DNA from: JAEYXS01 sp943367715
Lineage (GTDB): Bacteria; Verrucomicrobiota; Verrucomicrobiia; Limisphaerales; JAEYXS01
DNA length: 64,000 bases
NCBI GenBank assembly: GCA_943367715.1
Contig: CALRJY020000017.1
Span: forward strand, 1 to 64,000
Direction: 5' to 3'
Shown here: one piece after another, positions 1 through 9,493 of the stretch
Position numbering within the stretch: position 1 is the stretch's first letter
Layout of the letters: the number at the start of each line of letters is the position of its first letter
Position numbers and translations under genes: made by a program
The notes under the pieces: generated by a model
What the model was told of the DNA's origin: nothing
The model's input: only the letters and a program-made list of their open reading frames with translations
Database searches by the model: none

Positions 1-59
1 AAACCCAAAAAAGACGTAAATTTTTTGTGGATGCAGTGGGATGTAGTGAGATGCATGAC

Positions 60-183
60 TAACGGGACGGGGAAAATGCGGTTAAGGTCAAATCCATGAA
101 AAATAGTGTGAGCCTAGTGTGGTACAGCGAGCGGAGTGATAACGCACGGGGAAATAAGGCGTTAGGTTAAGACCATGAAGAAA
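60..183. repeat. Imperfect direct repeat upstream of the macroglobulin gene
   Basis: Two imperfect copies of a roughly 40-nt unit lie at about 60-103 and 140-183. Both run from taacg(g/c) through acgggga, a ggttaa/gttagg stretch and ccatga to an A-rich end. No gene is visible in positions 1-241. Function unknown; it could be leader DNA or decayed duplicated sequence. Confidence 0.5.
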
Positions 184-188
184 GGTTA

Positions 189-217
189 GTTCCGCCTCGT
201 CACCCCGCAGGCGGAAC
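189..217 (+). promoter_or_regulatory. Perfect 9-bp hairpin in the leader of the macroglobulin gene
   Basis: gttccgcct (189-197) pairs perfectly with aggcggaac (209-217) across an 11-nt loop. It ends 24 nt before the first possible start codon at 242. No T-tract follows on the + strand, so it is not an obvious intrinsic terminator. A 5' leader structure or the end of an upstream transcript are both possible. Confidence 0.4.
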
Positions 218-280
218 GGCCACAGCGAAAAACGAATTTATATGCGAATCATTGGAAAATCGGTTAGACTGGTCACTGTC

Positions 281-3200
281 ATGAAAACTTTGCTGGCGTT
301 AGCCATGGTCACTTTCTTCACGGTGTTCTCCTTGCGTTCCCAGACCGCAGCGGAGTATGGGCCGCTGAAGGCGGAGGCGGAGAAATTCTTCGCTGAGAAG
401 TCGTACGCGAAGGCGAACGAGGTTTACGCCAAAGCCAAGGCGCTGACGCTTTCCACCGCCGATGCCCGCTGGGTGGAGTTCCGCCTCGCCGATACGCAAT
501 GGCGCTCGGCCGCAGCCACGCAACAGGCGGACACGACGAAACAAGATCAGGCACGACAAGCCCTCGAAGTGATGGTGCGCGATATCATCCGCGATGAAGA
601 CAAGGACCGTGTGTGGGTGGAGGTGAAGGAATCGCTCGGTGACTTCTGGTGGATGCGCAAGAACAGCGTGAACTGGCACCCGGGCTGGGCGAATTACCAG
701 CAGGCGCTCGAGTGGTGGGCGGGTGCCAAGGATGTGGATGAAGCGCGCGAACGTTACCTCAGCATCATCCGCCGCGCCGCGCGTCCCGCCCAGGCAGAGC
801 GTTACTATTATTACGGCTATTACGGAAACGCCCTGCCCCTGCCTGTATTGGAGAACACCTTGAAGATCGCGCAGACGGAAACGGACAAAGCCCTCGCGCA
901 TTACCTCATCGCGATGACGATCAAGAATCAGGGTGGCGGTTTCGAGCAACGCCAGCGCGTGCCCGAGGAGTTCGAGGCGGCGGTGAAGTTCGGCAAGGGC
1001 AACGACTGGTATGACGACGCACTCTATCACTACGCGGAGTGGATGATGCATCAGGGCCGCTTCATCCCCACGGAAAACGGCAGCTACCGTCAGGAACCCG
1101 ACAACAAGAAGGCGCTGGAGCTGTTCCGCAAAATCATCGCAGAGTTCAAGAAAGGTGAATCGCGTTATTTCGAGCAAGCGCAGAACCAGATCAACAACAT
1201 CACGGGCGTGCAGTTGAGCATCAGTGTCTCGCACATCTTCCTGCCGGACTCGGAGGTGCAGTACTATCTGAATTGGCGCAACGTGAAGGAAATCGACCTC
1301 GCTCTCTACCCTGTGAATCTCGCGAAGGACGTGCAGATGGCGGGCAACGAAGAGCGGCGGCAGAACTGGCTGCAATCCATCGAGCTGGGCAATCGTGAGA
1401 AGGTGAAAGCGTGGAAGCATGATACGAAGGACAAGGGCGACTACAACCCGGGCAATGCCACGCTGCGTTATGAAGGCAAACTGCCCGCCGGCGCCTACGT
1501 GCTGGAAGCCAAGGCCGGCGGCAAATCCATGCGCGAGATCGTCCTGGTCACCGATGCGTCCATCGTGCTCAAGACTTCCGGGAAACAGGCGCTCGTGTAT
1601 TTCTGCAACGCCCTGGATGGTTCCCCGCTGGTGAACGCCCCGGTGAAACTGTGGCAGCGTTTTCACAACGGCAACAAATGGGAATGGAGCCAGTTCGACA
1701 AAACGACCGACCAGGATGGCCTGGCGTTATTCGAGACAAAGGACACGGCGAACAACATCGAGCTCTTCGTCGGCGCCGTGGCCAAGGATAAACAGGCTTT
1801 CAGTGTGGGGAACAGTTATCGCTATGGGCGTGGTGAACAACCGTGGCGCATCTACGCGTTCACCGATCGCCCTGCCTATCGCCCGAAAGAGCACGTGGAG
1901 TGGAAAATCATCGCCCGCCGTGACAATGGTTCCGTGTATTCCACCCCATCAAATGAGACGATCTGGTATCGCATCGAGGGACCGGACAATGCGCTCTTGA
2001 AAGAAGCCGAGCTCAAGCTGAACGAATTCGGCAGCGCCTCCGCAACTGTCGAACTGACGGAAACCATGCGCCTCGGCGAATACCGCATCAGTTTCCGCGA
2101 CAAGTCGAAGAACAATCACATCGGCGATGCCCAGTTGTTCCGCCTGGAAGAGTACAAGCTACCGGAATTCAAGGTGGCCGTGCAGACGCCGGAAGAGAAC
2201 GGCCAGCGCAAGATCTTCCGCGTGGGCGAACAGGTGGAAGCAAATATTCAGGCGGACTATTACTTTGGTGGTGCGGTGGCCAACGCCAGCGTGGAAGTGG
2301 TCGTGTATCAGAATCCCTATTATTTCTACAATCCGCAGCCGCGTGAGTTCCCGTGGTTCTACGAAGACATAGATACGCAGCCGAATCGCTGGGGCCGGGG
2401 TGGTCGCGGCTCGATCGTGAAGCGTGAGACGCTCAAGACGGATGCGACCGGCAAGGCACTAGTAAAATTCGAGACGCCCGCCAATGCCGGACAGGATTTT
2501 GAATATCAGATCGAAGCCCGCGTGATCGATGCTTCACGCCGCGAGATCGTGGGTAATGGCACGGTCCGCGTGACCCGTCAGCGTTATTACCTGACCGCCA
2601 AGCCAGACCGTCAAGTCATCGCTCCAAAAGACCAGACGAAAGTAGAAGTCACCGCGCTGGATGCGAACAACAATCCGGTGAAGACGGAGGGTGAAGTTTC
2701 GGTGACCCGTGAGTATTGGTGGGAGATCTGGCTCACGCCGGACGGCAAGGAAGTGAAGGGTGATGAACTCAAGCGTTTGAAAGCGCAGAACAAGATCTGG
2801 CCGCCCTTGCCGGCGCGCCCAGACCAGAAGGATTGGACGCTGAAATTCCGTGGTTATGAGCAGGAAGCCATCTTGAAGCAGCCCTTGAAGACGGATGCGG
2901 ACGGCAAAGGTGAGTTCGCCTTCAAGGCGGAGAAGGAAGGTTATTACCGCATCGCCTATCTGACGAAAGATCAGGTTCCAAACCGCCTGCCGCAGCCGAT
3001 CAATACCGAGACGCGCGTGTGGGTGGCGAGCAATGCCACGACGGATACGGGCTATCGCACCGGCGGCATCTCGGTGATTGTGGACAAGGACACCTTCCGC
3101 GTGGGCAACGAAGCCTCCGTGATGCTGGTGGCCAATGGTGAACGCCGTTTCGTGCTCTTCAGCATCGAAGGCGAAACGCTGGACAGCTATCGCCTCGTGC

Positions 3201-6200
3201 GGATGGATGGTCCCACGAAGATGCTGCACATCCTGGTGGAAGAAAAACACGTGCCCAACGTGTTCCTTAGCGCGGGCATGGTGAGCGAGAAACAATTCCA
3301 CATGGATACGCGCCAAGTCATCGTGCCACCCACCAAGAATTTCCTCACGGTGGATGTGAAGCCGGATCGCGAGCAGTACCAGGCACGGGAGAAAGGTTCG
3401 CTCAAGGTTACAACGAAGGATGATGCGGGCAAACCGGTGAGCGCCGAAGTCTCCGTGGCCCTCGTGGATGAATCGGTCTATTACATCCAGAGCGATTATG
3501 CAGGGGATGTACGGCAGTTCTTCTACGGCACCAAACGGGCGAACATCACGCAGAACCAGAGCACGTTCAACCAGAAGAACTACGCGAAGCTGGTGGAGGG
3601 AGCAGACAAACAGTTGCTGGAGGAGGAGCAGGCCAAACGTTTGGATGCACGACGGCAGGCGGGCGACAAGAATCAGGCGGAAAAACAATACTATGCCGAG
3701 TCAGAAACAGTCAGCCAGGTAAAGGAGCGTGGGATGGCCTTCGGCGGCGGTGCGGCTTTAGCTGCGGATGCCGCAGCCATGCCCGCTTTAGCCGCATCGC
3801 CGGCACCCATGGGAGCAGCAGCCAAAATGGAATCCCGCTCCGCACTGCGCAAGTCGGCGGCAGACGAAGGTGAATTCAAAAAGAAAGACAACAAAGCGAT
3901 GGAACCGGACGGGCCCGCGGTTCAGGTCCGTAACGATTTCCGCTCCACCATCCTCTGGCAACCGACCGTGGTGACGGATGCCAAGGGCGAGGCCACCGTG
4001 GACGTGACTTATCCGGATTCCCTCACCGGCTGGAAGGCCACGGCCCGCGCCGTCTCCAAGGGCAACCAGTTCGGCAGCGACGATGCGGCCACTCGCACCA
4101 AGCAACCGCTCATCGTGCGCCTGCAAGCTCCGCGCTTCTTCGTGGTGGGTGATGAAGTCGTGCTCTCCGCCGTGGTGAACAATAACACCAGCGAAGAGAT
4201 GACCGTGAAGGTGTCTTTGGATTCCGTATTCAGCGGGACATCGACCAATGTGGACAAGCGCTTGCCGATTCCCCACCTGACCTTCCAGCTCAGCGCCAAT
4301 GATTACGCGGCCACCGGCAAACCGGTCACGTTGAAGATTCCGGCCAATAGCGAAGCTCGTGCGGATTGGAAAGCCCGCGTGAACAACGATGGTCCCATCA
4401 AGGTGAAGACCACGGCTATCGGCGGCAAATACTCGGACGCGATGGAGAAGGATTACCTCATCCACGAGCACGGCATCGAGAAATTCATCACGAAGGCTGG
4501 CAAGGTGCGTGGCAGCGAGATCACGTTGAAACTCGATATCCCGAAGGAACGCAAGCGCGAGACGACTTCACTCACGGTGCAAGTCTCTCCGAGCATGGCG
4601 GTGACGATGCTGGATGCGCTGCCGTATCTGATCGATTATCCGTATGGTTGCACGGAGCAGACGATGAGCCGTTTCCTGCCCGCCGTCGTGACGGCGAAGA
4701 CGTTGAAGGATCTCGGCCTGCAACCGGAAGATGTGATGGGCAAGGTCTTCGGCGGCATCGAGCAGGCGCACGTTGCCAACACGCAACCGAAAGGTAAGAA
4801 GAACTTGGAACGCCTGGATGATATGGTGAAAGGCGGGCTCGCGCGGCTCTACGACTTCCAGCACGGCGATGGCGGCTGGGGCTGGTGGAAGCAGGGCGAT
4901 AGCGATCGCTGGATGACGGCCTACGTCGTCTGGGGTCTGACCCTCGCTAAGCAATCAGGCACTGAGATCAAGGGTGATGCGCTCGCTCGCGGTGCCGCTT
5001 ACCTCGACAAGACCTTGGTGGAGGAGGAGACGAATCCGGATATGCAGGCGTGGATGTTGCACGCAGTGGCCGTTTACATGAGCGCAGAGAAGACCGGCAA
5101 GATTTCAAAATTTCAGCAGACGGCCTTCGAAAACTTGTGGAAGAACCGCGATCAATTGAACGCTTACACTCGCGCGTTATTCGCACTCTCCGCACATCAC
5201 TTGGGCAAAGCGCAGGAAGCGAAGACGCTGATCGCAAATCTGGAAAACGGAGTGAAGCGCGATGAGCGTCCGGATGCCTCAGTGCTGGTCGCGGGCACGC
5301 CGACGAATGCGGGTGTGATGGGCACGGCGCATTGGGGTGAGGACGGTGTCTGGTGGCGCTGGAGCGATGGTGGCGTGGAAGCCACGGCGTGGGGCTTGCG
5401 CGCCCTGCTGACGATTGATCCGCAGAACAAACTGATCGAGCCCGTGAGCAACTGGCTCATCAAGAACCGGCGCGGTGCGCAATGGAGCAACACGCGTGAC
5501 ACGGCCATGGTCGTGCTGGCGATGAATGATTATTTGCGCGTGAGCGGCGAGCTGAAGCCGGAGCTGGAATACGAGGTCTTCGTGAACGGGAAGAAGGTCG
5601 CCGACCGCAAGGTGAGCGGTGCGGACGTGTTCAGCGCGCCGAGCCGGTTCACGGTGCCCAACAGCCTCATCAAGGACGGCGCAAACGAGATCCGCATCAA
5701 GCGCAAGGGCGAAGGCTCAATCTACTTCGCCGCGGAAGCAAAGTTCTTCAGCCTGGAAGAACCGATCCCCGCCGCAGGCAACGAGATCTTCGTGAAGCGT
5801 GAATACTACAAGCTCGTAGGCCGCCCCACCCTCTTGAAGGGTTATGTGTATGACAAGATGCCGTTGAAAGACGGTGAAAGCGTGAAGAGCGGCGAACGCA
5901 TCGAGACGGTCATCACCGTGGAGACGAAGAATAATTACGAGTATCTGTTGTTCGAGGACTTGAAGCCCGCTGGTTTTGAAGCAGTGGAGATTCGCAGCGG
6001 GGAATCGCTCTACGCTCAGGAATTGAAATCGGCCGCCGTAGAGCGCAAGCATGCCGCAGCCGCGGCGGTGGAAACACCCAAGGGCAAAGCAACGGGAGCG
6101 CGCGCAGCCGCACCAGGCATCGCCGCACGGAAAATCATCGCACCGCGTCCGCCGCAGAATGACGATCACACCGGGCGTTCACGCTGGGTGTATCAGGAAT

Positions 6201-6391
6201 TGCGCGATCGCAAGGTGGCGCTGTTCATCGACAAATTACCGGAAGGCGTGTGGGAGATCCGCTATGATTTCCGGGCGGAGGTGCCAGGCGTGTTCCACGC
6301 GTTGCCTGTGCTGGGCCACGCGATGTATGTGCCGGAGATCCGGTGCAATGGTGCGGAGTTGCGCGTGACCGTCGTGGAGGAACAAAAATGA
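281..6391 (+). CDS. Giant alpha-2-macroglobulin family protein with intact thioester motif
   Basis: Bacterial alpha-2-macroglobulins are large exported protease traps. A reactive Cys-Gln thioester in the thioester domain couples covalently to an attacking protease after the bait region is cut. The ATG at 281 starts a classical Sec signal (MKTLLALAMV...); an in-frame ATG at 242 would add 13 polar residues before it. No lipobox is seen, so the product is periplasmic or secreted. A roughly 300-residue alpha-helical, TPR-like N-terminal part precedes the MG/MG2 domains. An Ala-rich low-complexity stretch near residue 1170 (numbered from 242) could be the bait region. The central motif YGCTEQT carries the thioester Cys (codon 4649-4651) in CxEQ form. 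At about 2036 residues it is longer than the E. coli homologue (about 1650). No pbpC lies beside it, unlike in many proteobacteria. Confidence 0.93.
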   Translation: MKTLLALAMVTFFTVFSLRSQTAAEYGPLKAEAEKFFAEKSYAKANEVYAKAKALTLSTADARWVEFRLADTQWRSAAATQQADTTKQDQARQALEVMVRDIIRDEDKDRVWVEVKESLGDFWWMRKNSVNWHPGWANYQQALEWWAGAKDVDEARERYLSIIRRAARPAQAERYYYYGYYGNALPLPVLENTLKIAQTETDKALAHYLIAMTIKNQGGGFEQRQRVPEEFEAAVKFGKGNDWYDDALYHYAEWMMHQGRFIPTENGSYRQEPDNKKALELFRKIIAEFKKGESRYFEQAQNQINNITGVQLSISVSHIFLPDSEVQYYLNWRNVKEIDLALYPVNLAKDVQMAGNEERRQNWLQSIELGNREKVKAWKHDTKDKGDYNPGNATLRYEGKLPAGAYVLEAKAGGKSMREIVLVTDASIVLKTSGKQALVYFCNALDGSPLVNAPVKLWQRFHNGNKWEWSQFDKTTDQDGLALFETKDTANNIELFVGAVAKDKQAFSVGNSYRYGRGEQPWRIYAFTDRPAYRPKEHVEWKIIARRDNGSVYSTPSNETIWYRIEGPDNALLKEAELKLNEFGSASATVELTETMRLGEYRISFRDKSKNNHIGDAQLFRLEEYKLPEFKVAVQTPEENGQRKIFRVGEQVEANIQADYYFGGAVANASVEVVVYQNPYYFYNPQPREFPWFYEDIDTQPNRWGRGGRGSIVKRETLKTDATGKALVKFETPANAGQDFEYQIEARVIDASRREIVGNGTVRVTRQRYYLTAKPDRQVIAPKDQTKVEVTALDANNNPVKTEGEVSVTREYWWEIWLTPDGKEVKGDELKRLKAQNKIWPPLPARPDQKDWTLKFRGYEQEAILKQPLKTDADGKGEFAFKAEKEGYYRIAYLTKDQVPNRLPQPINTETRVWVASNATTDTGYRTGGISVIVDKDTFRVGNEASVMLVANGERRFVLFSIEGETLDSYRLVRMDGPTKMLHILVEEKHVPNVFLSAGMVSEKQFHMDTRQVIVPPTKNFLTVDVKPDREQYQAREKGSLKVTTKDDAGKPVSAEVSVALVDESVYYIQSDYAGDVRQFFYGTKRANITQNQSTFNQKNYAKLVEGADKQLLEEEQAKRLDARRQAGDKNQAEKQYYAESETVSQVKERGMAFGGGAALAADAAAMPALAASPAPMGAAAKMESRSALRKSAADEGEFKKKDNKAMEPDGPAVQVRNDFRSTILWQPTVVTDAKGEATVDVTYPDSLTGWKATARAVSKGNQFGSDDAATRTKQPLIVRLQAPRFFVVGDEVVLSAVVNNNTSEEMTVKVSLDSVFSGTSTNVDKRLPIPHLTFQLSANDYAATGKPVTLKIPANSEARADWKARVNNDGPIKVKTTAIGGKYSDAMEKDYLIHEHGIEKFITKAGKVRGSEITLKLDIPKERKRETTSLTVQVSPSMAVTMLDALPYLIDYPYGCTEQTMSRFLPAVVTAKTLKDLGLQPEDVMGKVFGGIEQAHVANTQPKGKKNLERLDDMVKGGLARLYDFQHGDGGWGWWKQGDSDRWMTAYVVWGLTLAKQSGTEIKGDALARGAAYLDKTLVEEETNPDMQAWMLHAVAVYMSAEKTGKISKFQQTAFENLWKNRDQLNAYTRALFALSAHHLGKAQEAKTLIANLENGVKRDERPDASVLVAGTPTNAGVMGTAHWGEDGVWWRWSDGGVEATAWGLRALLTIDPQNKLIEPVSNWLIKNRRGAQWSNTRDTAMVVLAMNDYLRVSGELKPELEYEVFVNGKKVADRKVSGADVFSAPSRFTVPNSLIKDGANEIRIKRKGEGSIYFAAEAKFFSLEEPIPAAGNEIFVKREYYKLVGRPTLLKGYVYDKMPLKDGESVKSGERIETVITVETKNNYEYLLFEDLKPAGFEAVEIRSGESLYAQELKSAAVERKHAAAAAVETPKGKATGARAAAPGIAARKIIAPRPPQNDDHTGRSRWVYQELRDRKVALFIDKLPEGVWEIRYDFRAEVPGVFHALPVLGHAMYVPEIRCNGAELRVTVVEEQK

Positions 6392-6438
6392 GGCGCGCGA
6401 TTCGTTAACGACAAAGACAGGGGCGTTACCTGAATGGT

Positions 6439-7938
6439 CTATGCCCCTTCTTCCGCCTCGGCGAGCTTGCGATAGAGAGTAGCCAGGCTGACGCCGAGCA
6501 GTTCCGCCGCCTTCTCCTTGTCATTGCCGGTGAAGGCCAGCACGCGTTGGAGGTAGGCCACTTCCTGCTCACGCAGGTAGTTTTTCAATGGATTGAAAGA
6601 GCCGGACATGGACGTAGCGGTGGCATTGCTCGTGGTCGAAGCCGGCGCACCGCCACTGCCGGGACCCACGGTGCGACCGGGGTAGAGACCGGCGCCGTCC
6701 GGCACACTCACCTTGGCGATGTGCGCTTCCTCACGGATATCCTCGGGCTCATTGGCATCGCCGAGCTTGTGCAAGTGCGGGGGCAGATCTTCGCGCAGGA
6801 TGGTATCACCATCGCAAAGGGCGGAGGCACGCTCGATGGCATTTTCCAGTTCCCGCACATTTCCCGGCCAGCCATGGGCCATGATGGCTGACATCGCCCT
6901 GCGGGTCAGGCGCAAGATGTTGCCGGTGCGCGGAGAAACTTTCTGGCGCAGGAAATGGCCGACCAGTAAAGGGATGTCATCGGTCCGTTCGCGCAAGCTG
7001 GGCAACTGGATGGAGATGACGTTCAGGCGGTAATACAGGTCTTCACGGAAGGTGCCGTCCTTGATCCGCTTTTCCAACGGTTCATTCGTGGCCGCGACCA
7101 CGCGCACATTCACATACACAGGTGCGTTATCCCCCACGCGGCGAACTTCCTTCTCCTGCAGCACACGCAGCAGGCGGCTCTGCAACGTCGGCGACATCGA
7201 GCCGATCTCATCCAGGAAAATCGTGCCGCCATCGGCTTCCATGAACAAGCCCACCTTGTCATTGATAGCGCCCGTGAAAGCACCCTTGCGATGGCCGAAC
7301 AGTTCTGACTCCAGCAAGTTCTCCGGCAGCGCACTGCAGTTGATCGGGATGAACGGGGCAAACTGGCGTGTGCTGTTGAAATGCAAGGCGCGTGCGACGA
7401 GTTCCTTTCCCGTTCCGCTCTCGCCCAGAATGAGCACCGTGCTGTCCGTCGAGGCCACGCGTTCCACCATCTTGAACACGCCCTGCATCTTGTCCGAGTT
7501 GCCGATGATCTGGTTGAACTGATACTTCTTCTTGAGCTGCTTGCGCAGATAGACGTTCTCGGAAATGGCCTGATTGTAAGAAAGCGCCCGTTGGATGCAG
7601 AGACGCAGTTCATCCAGCTTGAACGGCTTCTCCAGATAATCGTAAGCGCCCAGCTTCATCGCTTCTACTGCAGTGTCGATGCTACCGAAGCCCGTGATCA
7701 TGATGACACTGGCGGGCGGATTCAGCGAACGGGCCTTCTTGAGGATCTCCAGACCATGGGCGCGGGTGTTATCCAGATAAAGGTCCGTGATGACGAGTTC
7801 GGGTGCCACCTCGGCGAGCGCCTCAAGGGCGGCGTTGCCGTTGGTGAAGGGGTGAACGTCGTGGCCCTCGGCGCGGAGCATCTCCGTCACCATCTGGACC
7901 ATCGTCATTTCGTCATCGACCAAAAGGACTTTCGCCAT
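6439..7938 (-). CDS. Sigma-54-dependent response regulator (NtrC family)
   Basis: A 499-residue transcriptional activator for sigma-54 promoters. The receiver domain has the acidic pair Asp8/Asp9, phospho-acceptor Asp52 (VITDLYL), Thr82 and Lys104 (EKPFK). The AAA+ domain has Walker A GESGTGKE (172-179) and the sigma-54-contacting GAFTGA motif (219-224). The C-terminus is a Fis-type helix-turn-helix (AAELLGVSLATLYRKLAE). All motifs needed for phosphorylation-dependent activation are present. No histidine kinase is adjacent, so the partner must be elsewhere. It lies downstream of, and in the same direction as, a PilC/GspF-like gene, which fits a PilR-like role, but a terminator hairpin separates the two. 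A target set cannot be assigned from sequence alone. Confidence 0.93.
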   Translation of the reverse strand: MAKVLLVDDEMTMVQMVTEMLRAEGHDVHPFTNGNAALEALAEVAPELVITDLYLDNTRAHGLEILKKARSLNPPASVIMITGFGSIDTAVEAMKLGAYDYLEKPFKLDELRLCIQRALSYNQAISENVYLRKQLKKKYQFNQIIGNSDKMQGVFKMVERVASTDSTVLILGESGTGKELVARALHFNSTRQFAPFIPINCSALPENLLESELFGHRKGAFTGAINDKVGLFMEADGGTIFLDEIGSMSPTLQSRLLRVLQEKEVRRVGDNAPVYVNVRVVAATNEPLEKRIKDGTFREDLYYRLNVISIQLPSLRERTDDIPLLVGHFLRQKVSPRTGNILRLTRRAMSAIMAHGWPGNVRELENAIERASALCDGDTILREDLPPHLHKLGDANEPEDIREEAHIAKVSVPDGAGLYPGRTVGPGSGGAPASTTSNATATSMSGSFNPLKNYLREQEVAYLQRVLAFTGNDKEKAAELLGVSLATLYRKLAEAEEGA

Positions 7939-7952
7939 GCAAAAGTTAAGGT

Positions 7953-7987
7953 AAAAAAGAAGGAACGGGCCAGCAAGCCCGTTCCTT
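7953..7987 (-). terminator. Intrinsic terminator after the PilC/GspF-like gene
   Basis: An 11-bp perfect stem (aaggaacgggc 7960-7970 with gcccgttcctt 7977-7987, 6-nt loop) is followed on the minus strand by a TCTTTTTTAC tract. It ends the PilC/GspF-like transcript only about 15 nt before the regulator start codon at 7938. The regulator therefore needs read-through or a promoter inside or upstream of the hairpin. Confidence 0.8.
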
Positions 7988-8019
7988 TCGTTTAGATTGT
8001 TGTTTTTCGGGCCTCCGGC

Positions 8020-9231
8020 TTACTTGCCGGGCGGGTTGATGATTTCGCTCATCTTGAAGATGGGCATGAACATCGCGATCACCAGACCACCGATCAGCAC
8101 CCCCAGCACGACGATGAGCAAAGGCTCGATCAGGGAGGTCAAACCGGCCAAAATCACTTCGATCTCTTCATCCAGGAAGTCGGCCACGCGCTCGAGCATC
8201 TGGTCGATCTTACCGGTCTGTTCACCGGCCGTCATCATGCGGATGATCATCGTCGGGAAGATGGGATGCTTGCCCAGCGCCGTGGAGATGCCCTCGCCGC
8301 GTTCGATGTCGGAGGCGGCCGTACGGATCGCCTTCTCCATCTGCACATGGCCGGACGTATTCGCCACGATGTTCAGCACTTCCAGGATCGGCACACCGGA
8401 ACGGATCAATGAAGCGAACGTGCGGGTGAACCGCGCCAGCACGATCTTATGCGCGATATGGCCGAAGACCGGCAGCTTGATACGCGTACGATCCCAGAAA
8501 GCGCGTCCCGGCGGCGTCTTGATATACCAGAACCAGCCATACACTGCCGCACCCACCGCCAGACCGATGACGAGGAACCATTGCTGGATGAACTCGCTCA
8601 GGTCGATGACGAACTGCGTCGGAGCGGGCAATTTGGCACCGAAGCCGCTGAAAATCTCACCGAAGACCGGCACCACCTTCACCAGCAGGAAGACCGTGAT
8701 GCTCACAGCCACCAAGCTCACGATGGTGGGATACATCATCGCCGACTTGATCTTCTTGTTCATCCGTTGGCGGTTTTCCAAGAAGGTCGCCACACGGGAC
8801 AAAATCTCAGCGAGCAAACCGCCTTTTTCACCGGCGTCCACCATGGAGACGTAAAGACGGTCGAAGGCCTTGGGATGCTTCTTAAGCGCTTCGGAAAAAT
8901 TATCGCCGCCTTCCACCCGGTTGCAGACGTCCTTGATGATGTCACGCATCACCTTGTTCGTGGTCTGCTCGGCCAGGGCTTGCAGGGATTGCACCATCGC
9001 GAGACCGGCATCGATCATGGTCGCGAGCTGGCGGGTGAACATCACCACGTCGGCCAGCGCCACGGAACCGCCGGCGGTCTTGCCCTTCCGGGTCTTCTCC
9101 GCAATGCTGATTACCAGCATGTTACGGTTCAGCAGGGCAGCTATCGCCGCCTGCTCGGAAGACGCATCAAGACTGCTGCGGATCTCCCGGCCGCTATTCG
9201 CATCACGCGCAACGTAGGTAAAGGAAGGCAT
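8020..9231 (-). CDS. Type II secretion/type IV pilus inner-membrane platform protein (GspF/PilC family)
   Basis: This is the polytopic inner-membrane protein that forms the platform of type IV pili or type II secretion systems and contacts the assembly ATPase. The ATG at 9231 (MPSFTYVARDANSG) is the family's usual N-terminus; an upstream in-frame extension to 9255 lacks support. Two T2SF domains are visible, about residues 60-185 and 260-385. Each contains the GxxLSxAL-like or GxxISTAL helix, and three hydrophobic segments lie near 160, 215 and 370. The length of about 403 residues is normal. No ATPase, pilin or other secretin gene is nearby, so it is an isolated member of a split system. Confidence 0.92.
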   Translation of the reverse strand: MPSFTYVARDANSGREIRSSLDASSEQAAIAALLNRNMLVISIAEKTRKGKTAGGSVALADVVMFTRQLATMIDAGLAMVQSLQALAEQTTNKVMRDIIKDVCNRVEGGDNFSEALKKHPKAFDRLYVSMVDAGEKGGLLAEILSRVATFLENRQRMNKKIKSAMMYPTIVSLVAVSITVFLLVKVVPVFGEIFSGFGAKLPAPTQFVIDLSEFIQQWFLVIGLAVGAAVYGWFWYIKTPPGRAFWDRTRIKLPVFGHIAHKIVLARFTRTFASLIRSGVPILEVLNIVANTSGHVQMEKAIRTAASDIERGEGISTALGKHPIFPTMIIRMMTAGEQTGKIDQMLERVADFLDEEIEVILAGLTSLIEPLLIVVLGVLIGGLVIAMFMPIFKMSEIINPPGK

Positions 9232-9493
9232 AATTCTCAGGCTGGTAAATAGCAATTAAGGGACCATATTGCAAGCATTTGCACAGCTTGACCTTGCCGT
9301 CGAAAAGCTACCGGCTGGCGTTTACTCCCGCTAATGGTCCCGTAAGGCCCATTAAACTCCCCTTCCGCTGGAACTCAAGAGCCAACTTCATGCTCCCAAA
9401 ACACCCTAAAACTGGCTTGCAATCCACTTTTCCTCGGCTACTGTCCCTCCTCCGCCAGAATAATGGCGGCAAATTTTAACCGATAGACCGACT

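Noticed and set aside
299..1666. Long open frame opposite the macroglobulin gene (also 2534-3688 on the minus strand)
   Set aside because: Antisense to a strongly supported gene; Arg/His/Leu-rich with no domain, typical of mirror frames in GC-rich coding DNA.
6419..6448. Weak hairpin (aggggc ... gcccct) between the macroglobulin and regulator genes
   Set aside because: Only 6 bp with an 18-nt loop and no T-tract.
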